A DNA stretch of 64,000 bases, taken from positions 1 through 64,000 of the forward strand of contig CALSTX010000006.1 in assembly GCA_943789375.1 (NCBI GenBank), in the 5' to 3' direction. The notes under the pieces are model-generated. The model did no database searches. It worked only from the letters and a program-made list of their open reading frames with translations, and was not told the DNA's origin. How positions within the stretch are numbered: position 1 is the stretch's first letter; each line of letters begins with the position of its first letter. Below are positions 19,101 through 29,267 of this stretch, in pieces. Both the position numbers and the translations under genes were made by a program. This stretch comes from an uncultured Opitutales bacterium (GTDB lineage Bacteria; Verrucomicrobiota; Verrucomicrobiia; Opitutales; Seribacteraceae).

Positions 19101-19575
19101 CCCAGTCCGTGCCTTGGGAGTTGGTTGCCGCTACCCGATAATTGTAGGTGTTGCCAGGCGTTAAGCCAGATAGATCCACGGTGAAGGATTCCAAATCACG
19201 AGGGTCGACAACAGGGGAGGCTGACTTGTAGGGGTGGGAGTTTGGCATAAGCGAGCTCAACCCCCATTTGTGGGCGAGGTAAGCCTCGAGCTTTTGACGG
19301 TCCAAAACACTTAAAACCTCATTGACCACAATCAATTCAGCGACCTCGCCCTTGGATGAATCGCCCAGGTTACTCCATGCGCCCAGAGAGAATTTACCCG
19401 GCCACCAGGTAGTGTCGTGAGACCCGCCACCATCGTTTACACCCTGATTGAAGTCGGTCCAGGTATTACCTTGGTCGGAATTATTTTGAGTAGCCGCATG
19501 CAAATGCCAGCGGGTGTCATAGGTTTTTGATCCATTGTGTAGCCAGGCTATTGAAGTGGAATACATCCGTTTCAT
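16135..19575 (-). CDS. Giant adhesin segment 3 (end of cassette 7, FN3 end, glycine-rich modules)
   Basis: This 1,146-residue segment opens in the middle of cassette 7 and closes it with EAYLAHKWGLSS, then finishes the interrupted FN3 module (GNTYNYRVAATNSQGTDW). Glycine-rich beta modules follow, each with a header like SGTLSIDTDKGEITHSDGSF and strands such as GGGGSGGAIRLEGGSISI. The first of them is split by cassette 8 (PTFWLDASDETS to YLLGKWGIDS) between GGQGGHSPD and GGAGSGGSIYLKA. Another short frame (19517-19747) holds the bridge NWLHGFWNNETDVFHF between segments 2 and 3. At the 3' end the frame changes near 16190, where LILKTTN should continue SGDISIGTSLSANGG. Confidence 0.7.
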   Translation of the reverse strand: MKRMYSTSIAWLHNGSKTYDTRWHLHAATQNNSDQGNTWTDFNQGVNDGGGSHDTTWWPGKFSLGAWSNLGDSSKGEVAELIVVNEVLSVLDRQKLEAYLAHKWGLSSLMPNSHPYKSASPVVDPRDLESFTVDLSGLTPGNTYNYRVAATNSQGTDWADQTASFVSKSQIDLSSGSLFFNTSGPTPSWSASDGTGGNGELQTLSWTDAQSNTIQYKVAKFSFDSVNIGDGVTVSLFGDNPIHLDVTGDATINAVLDANGSVGNGVYQSVFKTGNLGGGNGGKAWSDNTGFNNSAPKHGTGPTHLVGTSPFNSGGSRKKASPLSGLVAGTAAGGGGYGGEGARSEAAGGSDDQGAHPISGQAYGNINVDALLAGSGGGGGAAAHGGTGAGAIKITAGGTLTIGADIYAEGGQGGHSPDPMDGFNGPTFWLDASDETSVIRDANGKVSYWNDKVSNIHMAQATASKQPSYGTRTYNGLKVIDFDGSDDFLESINNVSQPSGNHSSFWIVAYIDSVATEYDSVFGLRDTSNDFQFDAGHSSNFYAQVRADTGFSGTSKFSNNVDLKGKPMLFGFPAGGGMRVRINGVDKGAISSYGSSVSNNKLALMVNRSGTETTDGWVGEIVGGSHHPYGLWTQKIERYLLGKWGIDSTLSSATSDRFDANEVGGAGSGGSIYLKAANLVINAGVNISTNGGQAVPGINTGGNTGATDGGSEGPAAGGGGRVYLEGTSSFLNHASATNANVTANGGQSQANSGTPRNGEDGTVRVVRPQVSSLVFTSGTLSIDTDKGEITHSDGSFLLGEFSDKTYTDGDGNAYPYQVVTYTADTISLGSGVVVNLTGSNAVSLRTRNHGSITLGTTINVNGGNDPSNVGGSGKAGGFDGGAMDVDGNGPGKGKTKSVNSAQGGGAAFGGQGKDWDFSYSQTYATPELANHLIGGSGGGGGDTYGGGAGGGAVELFAHGDGALTITSGGKILANGGDTSSNHAQSGGGGSGGAIRLEGGSISIAGTLEAKGGTGLTATPGGGGRIAIKTNGNLTLGTIKLDGHRPGTLHISGSTPTAALSHSSGTLTIDTTYGYWTHSGGTHGVGVIEDKDDDGIEYKTCTFSFPSINLATGLTVNLQGKNALILKTTNQRGYFHRHLPVRKWGQC

Positions 19576-22500
19576 TATTCCAAAAACCGTGCAACCAATT
19601 GATGTCTTTGGAAGCGATTACCCGTTCGTTGCTCTCCCCCGGTGTAGCGGGCGACCGAGAGGACTGTGTAGTTTTGTTTGGTGTAGGAATCGTTGGTCCA
19701 CAGCTGGTCGTTGCCATCAAAATTAACCACACTTTTTCCATTTCCAAAGCTTATTCGCGTAGGGTCTCCCGATTTTTGGTCGAAGTTATAACTCGTACCC
19801 ACCCGGTTGTTCCAGGCAGTTACATTACTACCGGAGAGGCTGAAGGAGGAAGCATCGTTTGCATCCATCCAAATAGCAATCCTTGGATTTTTCTTACCAA
19901 TGGCTACACTACTATCCCATGAACCTGGAGTGGTTCCACCATCCGTAGAGCCCCAATAAAGTGTGAGGTCAGCACCGGAGCGAATGTCAGAGTAAGGAGA
20001 ACCTGCAGCCCAAGTATGGGACCCAGTAAGTGGAATGCCCCACTTATGAGCAAGGTAGCCCTCCGCTTTTTCTCGTGCCGTGTCTGTCATCGTACCACTT
20101 ACCACCATAATTTCACCGGTGGTCCAATCGATTCCATATCCATTGCCGCCTAGATCTCCACTGGAAGAATTACTGGGCCAACGAAAAACTCCCATGTTAC
20201 CCAACTGGTTATCATTGGTACGGGGACCATCAAATACCTTTGCTCCGTTTTTGTATGCGAGTTGTTTACCCAGAGATTTTGAGTGTACCATGGTAATCAC
20301 ACAAGTAGTACCACTCCCACCAATGCTAAAGGTTGGCCTGGAACTTTCATGTTTCCAATAAACATTCCCATTATTCCAAGGGAAGTGGTCTCCCCATCCA
20401 AACCCAAATGGAAAGTAACTCCTTCTTCGTACATCCATCCGGACAGCCAGGAAAATCACCAAATTTTGAACTTTTCCAGAAATGGCTCCGTTCGAAGTGG
20501 CCGGGGTCCAATTGGTGGAGCCGTTCTTTTTGGCATCCATGTATTCCATTTGGTTGGTTGCGCGCTTATCATAAGTAATGGCATTGAGGCCATTAATGGA
20601 GGCTCCGGTGTCCGGCTTGTAAGTTGAATGACTGTGCATCTTAACCGTGGTATCTATCTTATTTGCCCAGGTGTTTACTTCATTCCCTGTTCCTGTTACG
20701 ATCGTATTTGTATCCGCAGCATCCAGCCACAGGGTTATACCTGGAAACTCGCTCGCAGCATCGGATGCATTATTGAGGGAGTAGGGAGCCATATTAATTG
20801 TCCCTGTTCCAAAGCTGGCAATTTTTGCCGAGAGAGTAGCGGTCGGTCCCGTGGCATTGGTCAATACTCCATTCGCAGCAATTGCTAAGTTGGAAGACGA
20901 GGTGGAAAAGCTTTTCGAACTGGAGGCCCACGCCCCGTTGGTCTCGGCCGAGTTGGAAGCCCTTACACGATAGTAATAGGTGGTGGAGGGTTGCAGGTCT
21001 CCGATTAAAATTGAGAACACACCAGAGTCTTGGTTGCCGAGGCTTTTAACGGTAGTCCAAGAGGAGGCGGTATTTCCACCGTCGCTGGTGCCGTAGTAAA
21101 CCTTGACTTCTGGGTTCGCTCCTCCCGTGCTGGTCACATTGCCCTCAAAATAAGCACTTGTTGGCCCCACGGAAGTAGCGGCCAAAGTATCGACCGTGGG
21201 TGCGAGGGTGGCAATGTCAAGGCTGAGGAGGATCGCTTCGGTAGAGGTGGGGTCAGACGTGCCCAACTTATCGTTCAAACTATCGGAGTCGGTGGTGGAT
21301 CCATCGTCGTTGTTATAGTTTACAACCAAGGGGATTTCAAAGGTTCCGGAGACAACAGGGGTACCGGTAATTTGGCCATTGTCGTTAAAATCCAAGCCTT
21401 CGGGCAATCCATAAAATACCCGGCTTGATATATTGGAGGTATCTGAGGCGGTTAAGGTGTAGCTAAAAGAGCTGTTAAAAGTTCCGGTGGCGGTAAGCGG
21501 GGAGGTGATGATCCGCGGACCGGTGATGGCCCCGTAGCTTACCAAGTTCTGGGAGCTCTTTTGGTTGTCATACTCTGCCTTGATCCAGTCGGCGGAGCGT
21601 TCTACGGACGATAGTCGGGCTTCGTCGACGGCACCTTGTATCCTGTTTAAATGACCATCTGTATTAGAAAAGCCAATTACGAAATTATCAAAACTTTTGG
21701 TGTCTGGCATCTGAGTGTAGCTACTGGTCTCAGTGGATTTTGTGCCATTGATATAAAAATCAATATCATTAAGGTCGGTGGCGTTGTCTGGGAAGGTTGC
21801 AGATACATGAGTCCATGTATTATTGCCAAGACTGAGGCTGTCGGATTCTCTGCCTCCGCCATTGATTTCGGCCCTTAGCCTTAACCCAGAATCAGTGGTT
21901 CTGAATACCCATTTATTATTCGTTGAATTCTGCCCCCAACTCATAAGAACACCCTTGTTGGTAGCCGTTTTTATCCAGATTTGCATACTTCTGGATGCTC
22001 CTCCTAAAATTCCTTTGAATCCATTCGCTTCGAGGTCGTCATCTGAACCATCCAAAGAGAATCCTCTACCAACCTGACCCGTTGATAAGTTTGATCCACC
22101 ATTAGCGGTTAAATGGTAACCGTTCGGGCTGGAGTCGTTGGTTGTGCCGGAGCTAATTTTCCCTAAGTGCCAAGCCCCTTCATATCCGTTCGACCACACT
22201 GGGTCGTTCGTTGCATAATCGGGGGTGGTTTCCGTCCCTGTTTTCCCCCATGCAGCGGTGATCACGGTGGTGGTTCCGGAAATGGAGGGCACTTTTACCC
22301 AGATTTCGGAGGTGCCGGAGGTGTTCCAATCGGCAATCTCATAGGCGAGTTCCTGCCCGCTGGAAGCAAAGAAGCGTAGGTCTCCACCGGTACGCACACC
22401 ATCCCCATCGCTGTCCAAAAATCCATTGTAGCTAAATCCGGAAATGGAGGTACTCAGGGATACAAGCACGGGGAAGTCGGTGAGGGTGGAGGAACCGGTG

Positions 22501-25500
22501 TAACCGGACAGGGTAAGATCCATCCGGAAGGGGTAGGAGGTGGGGTCGCTGATTTTGATGGTGTACACCTTGGTAGCTGTGACTGTGCCCCCTCCAGCAG
22601 TGGTACCGGTAGCGGTGATGGTGACGTTTTGGGTGCCGACCACACTGGTGGATCCACTGATTATACCGGTAGCGGAATTGATGGTAAGCCCAGGGGGCAG
22701 ACCAGTGGCGGTGAAGGAACCATTACCCGAATGGGCCACGGTGTAGGAAGTAATGGTGGTATCCTTTTTCCCGAAGATTTCGGTGTAGTCTGCATCGTCC
22801 AAGCTGATTGGGCCAAGCAGCGAGCCAAAGTTTAGGTAGGTGGAGCTGGGCTTTTGGTTATTGTAACTGGCAAGTAACCAATCGGCCGTGCGTGGTGCGG
22901 TGGAGAAGGTGGCCTCGTCAAAGGTGGCATCCGGTCCGGCATCTGCAGTGCCCCGACCAATCGCTAAACCGCTTACAGCATCAAGCCCAGGGTGATACCA
23001 GGCGGAAGAACCATCAGCCGTTCCATCCACATAGACTTGAGCATATCCATTGTTGATCACAAGAGTGAGCATCTGCCATCCACCAGATAGGGTGGTAGTT
23101 GGAGTAGAGATACCAGCAAACCCAGTGCTACCTCCAGCTACCCAAACTCTGGCTTTATTGGCACTAGCAGTGCCTCCAACTACATAGAGGTAATTGGATG
23201 CGTCGTTATTATATTCCATCCCAAAGAAATGCTTGTTCGCCACATTGGGAGAATGATTGATCCACAAGGAGTAGGTACCATTCTTTGCTTTTATGTTTCC
23301 ACTCAAAGCAGAGGAGATAAATCCGTTGTTGGCTGCACTGGTGGAGGAATAAGCAGTGCCTGATAACCCACTCGCCTCGAGCACAGGAGCATTGACCCCG
23401 GGCAGGTTGTTGGACAAGGGGCTTGAATCCACTGCGCTTCCAGTGGTGCCTTCGAGGTGATAAACCCCAAAGTACTCGTCCCAAACGGAACCATTGTTGG
23501 CGTAGGCAGGTAAGCCAGCATTGGTATTGCCCCAGTACATGGTGACGTTTTCATCCGATGCCAGGCTCGGTACCCGTACCCAGACCTGGGATTCCCCGGC
23601 GGTGTTCCAGTTGGCGATTTCATACTTTAATTCCTCACCTGCTTTGGAGACAAAGCGCAGGTCGCCCCCGTTGGGGCTGAGCTGGGAGTAGCGGAACCCG
23701 GCACTGCCGGCACCATTGGAGGAACCCTCCGAGAGGCGCACCAGCATGTTCCAATCCTGGAGTGCGGACCCACCAGCATAATCGGTGGTGAAGGGGAGGG
23801 CATAGTTCCAGTTGGCATAGTCCGAAACCGTGATGGTTACATCCTTGATGCCTGTGCCCAGGGTATTGGTTGCCTTGGCCTGGAAGCTGTAGGTGCCTGC
23901 GGATGGTGGAGTGCCCGAAATTGCACCGGTTGAGCCATTTACACTGAGCCAGCTTGGCTTGTTGAGCAGGGTGTAGGTGATCGAGGAGTTATACCCCGTC
24001 ATCCCGTAGGCAGCATCGGTGGTGATCTGGTAGGATACACTCTTGCCAACGGCTCCTTGTATGGTGGATGGGCTGGTGACGCTAAATTTTTGGGCCCCGA
24101 CATCGTTTTCTCCCTCGTTATAAATCGCGGCCACTTCGGCGGCCGTGAGCACCACGCTGTAGTAGCGGACATCATCGATCCTCGGGCGGGTAGCACTTCC
24201 ACCATAGAGGTTAGGGTCTCCCAAGGTAAGTTTGAAAGTGGATGCGGTGACTCCACCGGTTTGAGCAGCTGTGGCCACTTCCACCCCGTCCACATAAATC
24301 TTCTTATGGGCTCCCCCATAAGTGGTTACAATATGGTGCCATTCATTATCGTTAATCGGTACAGACTTAGAAAATTCATCCCCTGCACCTGCCATATTTA
24401 GGGCAACATTATCCACACCTGTGGAAGCCCGTTCGATGGCCCATCCACCAAAAGCGGGTGCACTTGACTTGTAGGCATGTCCAGTGGGCAGGGTACTGGT
24501 CAAATTCCATTTGTGGGCGAGGTAGCCCTCGATTTTATTACGATCGGCATCGGAAATTACATCGTTGAAGATAATAAATTCACCAATTGCCATATTATTG
24601 GTACCCCCGCCATTGCTGTAACAGCCAATGGTAAAGTCCAGACTGGTCTTGGATTGGACTCCTCCAACCACTGCAGTACTGCTTGTCTCCTGTGAACCAC
24701 CATTCATTCTTCCCCAGAAACCACCATCCGCTGCGTATTTTATGGTAAACATGCCCGGGGCGCCCCCGTCTGCACCCTGCAATGCTTTATTGAAACTGTT
24801 GAGGTATATATTAGCACTGGCAGCACTGTTGATTGCACCAATACCCCAGTGGTTAAATCCACCATCCAAACGGTGGGTGAACACGGACCATCCCATATCT
24901 TTGTCGTTACCCATCCATCCCGCGTAGTTTGATTTCCCAAAGAGGGTGGCAAAGTTTTTGTCTCCCGGTTGATAGTAGGCAATGAAGACATGAAGTTTTG
25001 ACCAGGCATCGAATGCAATCTTGCTATCATCGAGCACCAGTCCTGCTCCGTTGAGCATCACCCCAGGCTTGGAATTAAAACCAGTGGCATCCCACTTGGG
25101 GGTACCCGCTTTGACTTTTGCATGGTGCCCATTTCCAGACAAATCATACCATTGAAAAATGGAATCATCATCATTGGGTGGTGAAGTGGATGCAGCGGTG
25201 GAAAGAAAATTGGCTTCCGATGCATCGAACCAGGATTTTAGGTTGCCCATTGACCCTGGGTTGAAGTCATTCTTGGCGAGAATGGACTCCCCTGCGGCAC
25301 TGGGCCACCCCTTTACCCACATCGAGGTGGAGAAAGTGTATCCTGGGTCAAAAACATTTTCAGTACCTCCTGTTTTTACAACAGCCGATACCCCGTTGGA
25401 AAGATCGAGGGATTGACCAGTACCACTGGTGGTGTCGTCCTTGTATTTGATTAAGGAACTGTGACCATTGGTCAGGGAACCAGTTAGCCCCCACTTTTGT

Positions 25501-28500
25501 GCGAGGTAGCCTTCCACTTCTTCGCGCTCGGTTTGTGGGCTGTGCTTATTAAAAATAATAATTTCCGCGATCTGCCCACCAAAGAATTCATTAGTGTGGT
25601 TCCAGTTTGCACCGATTAACAAACCACTGGTTAGACCCTGGGTGCCAGGATTCAAGCCGCTTTGCGTAGAACCGTTAAGGATGAGCCGGCTGTTGCTTCC
25701 ATCAAAAATGGCACCAATGGTTACAAATTCTGTTGCCGAGGGAGTGGAGAAATTTGAACTTGCCCAACTGCCTGACCAGAGAGACAGTTTACTTGTTTCT
25801 GCCATGGAAAGAATGGCACGACTGGCTGAGCTTTGGCCAGTGATTACTCGTTTATCTCCACTGCCACCTGTAAGTTTAAGAACTGTAAAAAGGGTGATTG
25901 GTTGTGGGATATTAACGGTACTTGATTCCAAATGATCATGCGTTCCATCAAAGCTTAGTGTTTGCAAGCCATTGAGCCCATTGGTTACGGGGGATGGGCG
26001 ACTACCTCCTGCACTTTGGCTGACATTGTTTCCATTTCCGCTCTTGTCCTTCCATGTCTGAACATTGCCAGAACCTAATTGAATACTATTGGAGCTGGTA
26101 TCGGCCGCATCCAGCCAGAGGCTGGATGTCTGAATGATGGGTGGGGTGCCGTGGCGGTTGTTTCCTGAAGAATCGTTGAGGTTGCCGTCCAGTTTCCACC
26201 AACCTTCCAGGTCGGAGTAGCGTACCGCTTCGGTCTCTTCGCGGATCGAACTGGTCACGGTGGTGAAGGCAGTGGATGAATTGGCCCAGTCCTCCCCATT
26301 GTTTTGGCTGGAGCTGTTTTTGGCTAATGCACGGAAATAGTAAGTCTGCCCGCTGGTCAGCCCGGTTGCAGATACACGGATGGTGGCCTCCGAGGCATTG
26401 CTGAAAGAGAGATTGGAATCCCAGGAACTTGCAGTGGTTCCCCCATCATTATCTCCGTAGAAAAAGGTGATGGTGGTGGCATCATTTCCATTGTCGGAAA
26501 GGACGACCTCAAGGTCGGCAGAAGTGGTATCCAGATTGGCCACCGATTGGGCACCCAATACAGGGGCGGAGATATTGGTAGGAGTGGTGAAGGACTGCAC
26601 ATCCGACCAGGCAGTGGAAGTTTGGGAGTCGGTTTTGTAAGTGTGGCCACTGGGGAGAAGAGAGGTTAAGCCCCACTTGTGGGCAAGGTACCCTTCAAGT
26701 TTTTCCCGGGTGGTGTCGTTTTTCGATTGGAAGGCAACGACCTCGGCTAGGTCACCCCGGATATTGTAATTACTACTTCCCGACATAATTCTGAAATATG
26801 TATCACTACCCAATACATAGGAGGACGCTGTTCCTGAATTTACGGTGGTTCCATTCATGTAAAGCTGGATGGTACTCCCGATACGATGAAGCCCAATTAA
26901 GTTCCACACCCCTCCTTTATTCGTGCTTGAACCTCCAGCTGTATGAGTTAACCAAAGACTGTTGAGGTGCCAGCCACTTGGCCCAGTAACTAAAGCTCTT
27001 CCTCTGTAATACCCAGTATTACCGGAACTGAAGCGCAGTGTGTAACTCCCCCCACCTAAAGCGAAAATAGCCGAAGCATTACCATTGAGTGTTTGGGAAG
27101 AGAGTGGTTTGACTAGAAACAGCCAAGTTTGGTCATTATCGGTGATGGTGGAGGATGTTTTCTCGTAGAAGTCCTGCCTTGTCGTGTTAAAGGTAAGTAC
27201 ATTTAACCCATTTTGAGCAGCTGTTGTGATGGTGTGCCCACTGCCCTTTTTTTCTGGAGAGTTGCCGCTCCCACTTTTATCCACCCAGGGGTTGGGCACG
27301 CTGGTAAGGTCGCTGGCATCGAGCCAAACCTTAAGATCGCTTGCGATATCGAGTGGTCCAAGATTCATATTTACCCGATTACGATAGTAGTAAGTGGTAT
27401 TGATGCTAAGGTCTGAAATTTGTTTACCGTAAAACCCTTCTTTTCCGTTGCCAACTGCTAGGGCGGAACCATTCCAGTCTGAAAGGTTGGAGGTGCCCTT
27501 GTCGCTGGTATCCCATACAAAATCTACTGTATTGGAAGCTGACCCGGACTGCTCAATCTCCCCAAGGAGCAGAGCAGATGATGTAAGCACATTGGCCGCA
27601 CCCGGTGTACCAAACTTGGGGGCACTGCTAGGGGCGAGGTAGGTAATATTGGCAGTGGCTTTTTGGGGCTTTTCATTGGTACCCCCGGTTGCTATTACCG
27701 AAATATTGTGGGTTCCTCCAACGGTTGGGGTGCCGGAAATCTCTCCGGTAGAACTGTTTATAGAGAGGCCATTGGGTAAGTTATATGCATAATACAATGC
27801 ATTGGGAAAATTTGCCGTAACCGTTGAGGAGAGGGCAGTACCTGCGGTTCCGCTGATGGTTGTGGGAACACTGGAGAAACCGCCCACTTTGGCGAGGTCT
27901 CCCTTGCCGTAATTGTACATATGAGTGATTTCGGCGGATGAGAGGGCGGAATCGTAAAAGCGTACTTCATCGAGCTTGATCCCACTGTGTTGGGCAGCAG
28001 CGATGTTTTTGACCTCCTCCTCGGCTGCGGCAGATGAATTGAAATCAATCGCTCCAAAAACCAAGGTAGTCGCGGTGGCCGAGACCGAACCGGATGCAGA
28101 TTGGGAGGCTACCTCCACTCCATCGAGGTAGAGTTTGCGGGTACCGCCATCAAAAGTGGATACAGCATGGTGCCACTGGTTGTCGGTGGAGGGAGAAATA
28201 GTCGATTCACTGCCACTCGCTGGTGCACCTAAACCGGCTAATATTGCGGATACTCCGTCGGAACTGGTTCCGCGACCCAATGCCCAGCCAGACTGGTCGA
28301 GCCCGGTGTGATCCGAGGGCAATTGACCACTCATTCCAAACTTTTGAGCCAAATAACCCTCCACATATTCCCGGTCTGTAGTGGAAAGTGCATTGCGGTA
28401 AATCAAAATTTCCCCCCATATGTAATTCTCCCCAATTCTGAGCTTCTGGGTGGAATTGGATACAAAGCTTGAAGGTGTACTTGTATGTTGGGTTTGGTAG

Positions 28501-29267
28501 GAGCCGTTTGCATAAAATTTCAGGTCAGTGGCGGCACCGTCGTAATGCATGGTTATGATTTTAGTGTCTGTACGGGCATCCATGCCCCAAGTACCTGTTC
28601 GGCGGGTATGGCTCGTGCCTGGTCGGGCAAACCACATCCCCGTGGCCTGTCCAGCCCCCGTGTTCATTCTTTGGACCTGCCAGCCTGCGGATCCATTGTA
28701 GTTTTGTCCTTTTTCAATCCCCCATGTCCAATAACTGGAGCTCCCCCATTTGGTTACAAAAAACAGAGTCATGCTGTCCCATGCATCAAAATCGGCGGCT
28801 GAGTTTTCCACCAAATAGGCATCCCCATTTGTATTGATCCCAGGAAAACCGTTATTGATTCCAGAAGTGTTGTAAGTTGGAGTCTGCGTGGAAATAGCAT
28901 GGTAACCATTGCCACTTTTATCCCCCCAGAACTTCACATTATTCCCGTTTGCCGGAGTTCCTGATGCTCCCAGCGAGGACCCCTTGTCCATCACTGAGGT
29001 ATCTGCAGCATCCAACCAAAGTTTGAGGGAGGCTACATCGGACGGCTTTGGGAATGTGGCACCTTTGGAAACAAAGGGGGCATAAGATTCTGTAGGCCAA
29101 CCTTTTACCCAAGCAGAAACAGAAAATGCGGAACCACCATCGAACACATCTTCCGACTCTCCAGTGGATACCTCCACATGCCCATCAGCCAGATCAATCG
29201 CTTTACCACTGCCAAAGGGGGTGTCGGCTATGTATGTAGGGAGAACCACTCGCTGATGTGGGTGCAC
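19575..29267 (-). CDS. Giant adhesin segment 2 (3,230 residues; nested LamG, FN3, DUF2341)
   Basis: This is the longest intact stretch of the giant protein. Order: rest of LamG A with cassette 2 inside; He_PIG (GLSINSSTGEISGTP); FN3 module with cassette 3 inside; FN3; LamG B with cassettes 4 and 5 inside; He_PIG; DUF2341 (NWNYALPFTTDYAGG) plus LamG C; He_PIG; DUF2341 (YPFRMDLTLSGYTG) plus LamG D; He_PIG; FN3; FN3 holding cassette 6; and the start of cassette 7. FN3 modules show the TTYYYR signature. The LamG modules show WHHAVSTFDGG, KLYLDGVEV and LDEVRFYDSAL. The apparent start at 29267 is internal. The segment ends with a wrong-frame tail after YTGGE. The next frame reads ESNERVIASKDINW, and a missing G in a run of five (19636-19640) explains it. 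Confidence 0.7.
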   Translation of the reverse strand: MHPHQRVVLPTYIADTPFGSGKAIDLADGHVEVSTGESEDVFDGGSAFSVSAWVKGWPTESYAPFVSKGATFPKPSDVASLKLWLDAADTSVMDKGSSLGASGTPANGNNVKFWGDKSGNGYHAISTQTPTYNTSGINNGFPGINTNGDAYLVENSAADFDAWDSMTLFFVTKWGSSSYWTWGIEKGQNYNGSAGWQVQRMNTGAGQATGMWFARPGTSHTRRTGTWGMDARTDTKIITMHYDGAATDLKFYANGSYQTQHTSTPSSFVSNSTQKLRIGENYIWGEILIYRNALSTTDREYVEGYLAQKFGMSGQLPSDHTGLDQSGWALGRGTSSDGVSAILAGLGAPASGSESTISPSTDNQWHHAVSTFDGGTRKLYLDGVEVASQSASGSVSATATTLVFGAIDFNSSAAAEEEVKNIAAAQHSGIKLDEVRFYDSALSSAEITHMYNYGKGDLAKVGGFSSVPTTISGTAGTALSSTVTANFPNALYYAYNLPNGLSINSSTGEISGTPTVGGTHNISVIATGGTNEKPQKATANITYLAPSSAPKFGTPGAANVLTSSALLLGEIEQSGSASNTVDFVWDTSDKGTSNLSDWNGSALAVGNGKEGFYGKQISDLSINTTYYYRNRVNMNLGPLDIASDLKVWLDASDLTSVPNPWVDKSGSGNSPEKKGSGHTITTAAQNGLNVLTFNTTRQDFYEKTSSTITDNDQTWLFLVKPLSSQTLNGNASAIFALGGGSYTLRFSSGNTGYYRGRALVTGPSGWHLNSLWLTHTAGGSSTNKGGVWNLIGLHRIGSTIQLYMNGTTVNSGTASSYVLGSDTYFRIMSGSSNYNIRGDLAEVVAFQSKNDTTREKLEGYLAHKWGLTSLLPSGHTYKTDSQTSTAWSDVQSFTTPTNISAPVLGAQSVANLDTTSADLEVVLSDNGNDATTITFFYGDNDGGTTASSWDSNLSFSNASEATIRVSATGLTSGQTYYFRALAKNSSSQNNGEDWANSSTAFTTVTSSIREETEAVRYSDLEGWWKLDGNLNDSSGNNRHGTPPIIQTSSLWLDAADTSSNSIQLGSGNVQTWKDKSGNGNNVSQSAGGSRPSPVTNGLNGLQTLSFDGTHDHLESSTVNIPQPITLFTVLKLTGGSGDKRVITGQSSASRAILSMAETSKLSLWSGSWASSNFSTPSATEFVTIGAIFDGSNSRLILNGSTQSGLNPGTQGLTSGLLIGANWNHTNEFFGGQIAEIIIFNKHSPQTEREEVEGYLAQKWGLTGSLTNGHSSLIKYKDDTTSGTGQSLDLSNGVSAVVKTGGTENVFDPGYTFSTSMWVKGWPSAAGESILAKNDFNPGSMGNLKSWFDASEANFLSTAASTSPPNDDDSIFQWYDLSGNGHHAKVKAGTPKWDATGFNSKPGVMLNGAGLVLDDSKIAFDAWSKLHVFIAYYQPGDKNFATLFGKSNYAGWMGNDKDMGWSVFTHRLDGGFNHWGIGAINSAASANIYLNSFNKALQGADGGAPGMFTIKYAADGGFWGRMNGGSQETSSTAVVGGVQSKTSLDFTIGCYSNGGGTNNMAIGEFIIFNDVISDADRNKIEGYLAHKWNLTSTLPTGHAYKSSAPAFGGWAIERASTGVDNVALNMAGAGDEFSKSVPINDNEWHHIVTTYGGAHKKIYVDGVEVATAAQTGGVTASTFKLTLGDPNLYGGSATRPRIDDVRYYSVVLTAAEVAAIYNEGENDVGAQKFSVTSPSTIQGAVGKSVSYQITTDAAYGMTGYNSSITYTLLNKPSWLSVNGSTGAISGTPPSAGTYSFQAKATNTLGTGIKDVTITVSDYANWNYALPFTTDYAGGSALQDWNMLVRLSEGSSNGAGSAGFRYSQLSPNGGDLRFVSKAGEELKYEIANWNTAGESQVWVRVPSLASDENVTMYWGNTNAGLPAYANNGSVWDEYFGVYHLEGTTGSAVDSSPLSNNLPGVNAPVLEASGLSGTAYSSTSAANNGFISSALSGNIKAKNGTYSLWINHSPNVANKHFFGMEYNNDASNYLYVVGGTASANKARVWVAGGSTGFAGISTPTTTLSGGWQMLTLVINNGYAQVYVDGTADGSSAWYHPGLDAVSGLAIGRGTADAGPDATFDEATFSTAPRTADWLLASYNNQKPSSTYLNFGSLLGPISLDDADYTEIFGKKDTTITSYTVAHSGNGSFTATGLPPGLTINSATGIISGSTSVVGTQNVTITATGTTAGGGTVTATKVYTIKISDPTSYPFRMDLTLSGYTGSSTLTDFPVLVSLSTSISGFSYNGFLDSDGDGVRTGGDLRFFASSGQELAYEIADWNTSGTSEIWVKVPSISGTTTVITAAWGKTGTETTPDYATNDPVWSNGYEGAWHLGKISSGTTNDSSPNGYHLTANGGSNLSTGQVGRGFSLDGSDDDLEANGFKGILGGASRSMQIWIKTATNKGVLMSWGQNSTNNKWVFRTTDSGLRLRAEINGGGRESDSLSLGNNTWTHVSATFPDNATDLNDIDFYINGTKSTETSSYTQMPDTKSFDNFVIGFSNTDGHLNRIQGAVDEARLSSVERSADWIKAEYDNQKSSQNLVSYGAITGPRIITSPLTATGTFNSSFSYTLTASDTSNISSRVFYGLPEGLDFNDNGQITGTPVVSGTFEIPLVVNYNNDDGSTTDSDSLNDKLGTSDPTSTEAILLSLDIATLAPTVDTLAATSVGPTSAYFEGNVTSTGGANPEVKVYYGTSDGGNTASSWTTVKSLGNQDSGVFSILIGDLQPSTTYYYRVRASNSAETNGAWASSSKSFSTSSSNLAIAANGVLTNATGPTATLSAKIASFGTGTINMAPYSLNNASDAASEFPGITLWLDAADTNTIVTGTGNEVNTWANKIDTTVKMHSHSTYKPDTGASINGLNAITYDKRATNQMEYMDAKKNGSTNWTPATSNGAISGKVQNLVIFLAVRMDVRRRSYFPFGFGWGDHFPWNNGNVYWKHESSRPTFSIGGSGTTCVITMVHSKSLGKQLAYKNGAKVFDGPRTNDNQLGNMGVFRWPSNSSSGDLGGNGYGIDWTTGEIMVVSGTMTDTAREKAEGYLAHKWGIPLTGSHTWAAGSPYSDIRSGADLTLYWGSTDGGTTPGSWDSSVAIGKKNPRIAIWMDANDASSFSLSGSNVTAWNNRVGTSYNFDQKSGDPTRISFGNGKSVVNFDGNDQLWTNDSYTKQNYTVLSVARYTGGEQRTGNRFQRHQLVARFLE

